A stretch of DNA of 6,859 bases. Source: Flavobacteriales bacterium UBA5871. GTDB lineage: Bacteria > Bacteroidota > Bacteroidia > Flavobacteriales_D > Crocinitomicaceae. Of the stretch, positions 5,034 to 6,859 are shown in pieces. The notes below the pieces were generated by a model, which searched no databases, had not been told where the DNA came from, and worked only from the letters and a program-made list of their open reading frames with translations. Both the position numbers and the translations under genes were made by a program. Each line of letters starts with the position of its first letter. Position 1 is the stretch's first letter. The stretch covers positions 1 to 6,859 of the forward strand of contig DJFN01000078.1 in NCBI GenBank assembly GCA_002432085.1. The letters run 5' to 3'.

Positions 5034-6859
5034 ATGAACGGTTTTGACGCGCAAACACTAGGCGACCTCGAATTTCACCAGATCAGGGAATGGCTTGTTG
5101 CTTATGCGATTGGCGATACGGCCCGTGGCAAGCTCGAACAGCTGGTGCCTTCGAACAACTTTACAGAAGTCGAAACGGCCCTGTTGCGCGTAGCCGAGTT
5201 CAAATCGATTCGCACCGAAGGTGAATCCTTTCCGGCGCTGGATTTCGAAGAGCTTTTAGCGGAAATCAAGTTGTTGCCCGTTCGGAATGCTGTGCTTCAG
5301 CAGGAAGGCTTCGTTCGTATCGTTCGCGCTTCGGAGCTGGTGAACACACTCCTGCATTTTTTCGACAAGCGAACGCAGGATTTTCCACAGCTGTGTGCTT
5401 TGCTGAGTGACGTTTATTTCACTCGCGAGCTGATCGAGCCAATCGAAAAGATCTTCGACCGCAAAGGCCAGATCCGCGACGACGCTTCACCGGAATTGTT
5501 CCGGATCCGTCAGCAGATGAACGTGCTCCGCAACCAGATCGCCCGCAATTTCGACAAGGAAATGCGCAAATGGATGAAAGAAGGCATGTTGGGCGAAACC
5601 AAGGAAGCGTTTGTGAACGAGCGCCGCGTGCTGACCGTTTTATCGAACCACAAACGCAAAATCCCAGGCTCTGTCGTTGGTTCTTCCAAAACCGGCAGCC
5701 TGACGTTCATCGAACCGGGCGTTAATATTCCGCTGAATAATGAACTGGAATTGCTGCTCGACGACGAACGCAAGGAGATCTTCCGCATTTTGCAGGAGCT
5801 GACGCGTGAAATCGCACACCATTTGCCGCTGATCAAGGCTTACCAGGTTTTGCTAACCGAGCTCGATTTCATCAACGCGAAAACGAAGCTGGCACTGGAG
5901 CTGAACGCGGTTTTGCCTGGAATTGTCCGCCAGACAAGGATCGAGCTCATCGACGCCTTCCATCCTATTCTCTGGAAAAACAACAAGGCGGCCGGAAAGA
6001 AAACGCTTCCGCAAAGCCTGATCCTCGATCCGGAAAACCGCATGCTGGTTATTTCCGGTCCGAACGCCGGTGGTAAATCCATCACGCTGAAAACAATCGG
6101 ACTGCTGCAGCTCATGCTTCAGGCCGGGTTGCTGCTGCCGGTTCACGAAAACAGCAAATTCTGTTTCTTCCAGCAGGTGCTGACCGATATCGGCGACAAC
6201 CAGTCGATCGAAAACGAGCTCAGTACGTATTCTTATCGCCTGAAGCGGATGAAGTACTTCCTGACCGTGGCCAACAAGCGCAGTCTCTTGCTGCTGGACG
6301 AATTCGGTACGGGCTCCGATCCCGAGCTGGGCGGTGCACTCGCGGAAGTGTTCTTCGAAGAGCTTTACCAACGAAAAAGCTATGCCGTCATTACAACTCA
6401 CTACGCCAATATCAAGCTGAAAGCAGATCGTTTGCCGCAGGCGGTGAACGGCTCCATGCTCTTCGACACACAAACGCTGGAACCGCTCTACCGTTTTTCC
6501 ATGGGACAGCCAGGCAGCTCGTTCACCTTCGAAGTGGCCCAGATGAACGGCATTCCGCTCGATCTCATCGAACAGGCAAAAGGCAAGCTCGACAAGGGAA
6601 AAGTGCGCATGGACAAGCTGCTGAGCGATCTCCACAAGGAAAAGACTTACCTCGAAAAACTCAACCGCGAACACATCGCAGCCCAAGAGCTGGCAGAATC
6701 CGCGCGTCTGGATTACATCGCGAAAAAAGAACGCTTCGAAGACCGGATGAAAGGTCAGCAAGATATGATCGAGCGGAATAACCTGTATCTGAACGCCGGT
6801 AAAAAGATGAAGAATTACATCGACCGGTTCCAGACGCGATCGCGCAAAAAGGACATCAA
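5034..6859 (+). CDS. mutS2: MutS2-family DNA-binding ATPase (C-terminus beyond right edge)
   Basis: The first 608 residues are present; MutS2 proteins are usually 700-800 residues, so the C-terminal part, normally carrying the Smr nuclease domain, is off the window. The protein begins directly with the MutS core and clamp region (about 1-300, LEFHQIREWLVAYA at 13-26), with no mismatch-recognition domain, which is the MutS2 hallmark. The ABC-type ATPase follows: Walker A GPNAGGKS (342-349), signature region with SIENELSTYSYRL, Walker B LLLLDEFGTGSDP (D422, E423) and the H-loop THYA (H456). A charged coiled-coil-like stretch covers about 510-600. Known roles are suppression of homologous recombination by acting on branched DNA and, in some bacteria, rescue of collided ribosomes; which applies here is open. 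The ATG at 5034 fits the family start and sits only four bases after a -7 element. Confidence 0.96.
   Translation, partial: MNGFDAQTLGDLEFHQIREWLVAYAIGDTARGKLEQLVPSNNFTEVETALLRVAEFKSIRTEGESFPALDFEELLAEIKLLPVRNAVLQQEGFVRIVRASELVNTLLHFFDKRTQDFPQLCALLSDVYFTRELIEPIEKIFDRKGQIRDDASPELFRIRQQMNVLRNQIARNFDKEMRKWMKEGMLGETKEAFVNERRVLTVLSNHKRKIPGSVVGSSKTGSLTFIEPGVNIPLNNELELLLDDERKEIFRILQELTREIAHHLPLIKAYQVLLTELDFINAKTKLALELNAVLPGIVRQTRIELIDAFHPILWKNNKAAGKKTLPQSLILDPENRMLVISGPNAGGKSITLKTIGLLQLMLQAGLLLPVHENSKFCFFQQVLTDIGDNQSIENELSTYSYRLKRMKYFLTVANKRSLLLLDEFGTGSDPELGGALAEVFFEELYQRKSYAVITTHYANIKLKADRLPQAVNGSMLFDTQTLEPLYRFSMGQPGSSFTFEVAQMNGIPLDLIEQAKGKLDKGKVRMDKLLSDLHKEKTYLEKLNREHIAAQELAESARLDYIAKKERFEDRMKGQQDMIERNNLYLNAGKKMKNYIDRFQTRSRKKDI

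Noticed and set aside
5853..6761. 302-codon open frame on the minus strand inside mutS2
   Set aside because: It is antisense to a gene with intact Walker A, Walker B and H-loop motifs, its translation is low in recognisable domain structure, and it has no promoter; long antisense frames are common with this codon use.

Overview
The window looks like chromosomal DNA of a member of the Bacteroidota. The evidence is a TonB-dependent receptor with a carboxypeptidase-regulatory-like N-terminal extension, three copies of the Bacteroidota-type -7 promoter element TAnnTTTG placed just before genes, absence of Shine-Dalgarno sequences before every start, and short degenerate AT-rich tandem arrays between genes. 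I cannot name the genus with confidence.

Positions 1-3864 (minus strand) hold an iron-uptake operon read right to left. It contains a 799-residue outer-membrane TonB-dependent siderophore receptor (1465-3864), two small inner-membrane proteins (1113-1415 and 821-1126), and a PepSY-associated transmembrane protein (819 to beyond the left edge). The last three are packed with a 14-bp overlap and a 1-bp gap. The two small proteins resemble DUF3325 and DUF3649, which accompany PepSY proteins beside siderophore receptors in Proteobacteria. The inferred scheme is that the receptor imports a ferric siderophore into the periplasm and the membrane proteins help reduce and release the iron. A hairpin with a T-tract lies directly after the receptor stop codon and probably reduces transcription into the accessory genes. 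A TAnnTTTG promoter with an adjoining Fur-family-like inverted repeat lies before the receptor.

Positions 3865-4074 are intergenic. Beyond the promoter and operator they carry a probable terminator for xth, a four-unit 7-bp CAGT array, a 14-bp palindrome and a loosely repeated CGGTYYTGAA motif. Positions 4075-4839 (minus) encode an exonuclease III-family AP endonuclease with all catalytic motifs.

Positions 4840-5033 form a divergent promoter region. Two mirror-image arrays of about 8-bp units (core AACTC, each reading toward its own gene) separate the xth promoter from the mutS2 promoter. From 5034 to the right edge (plus strand) lies mutS2, cut before its C-terminal region. There are no RNA genes, insertion sequences or CRISPR arrays, and no gene-free stretch exceeds 300 bases.
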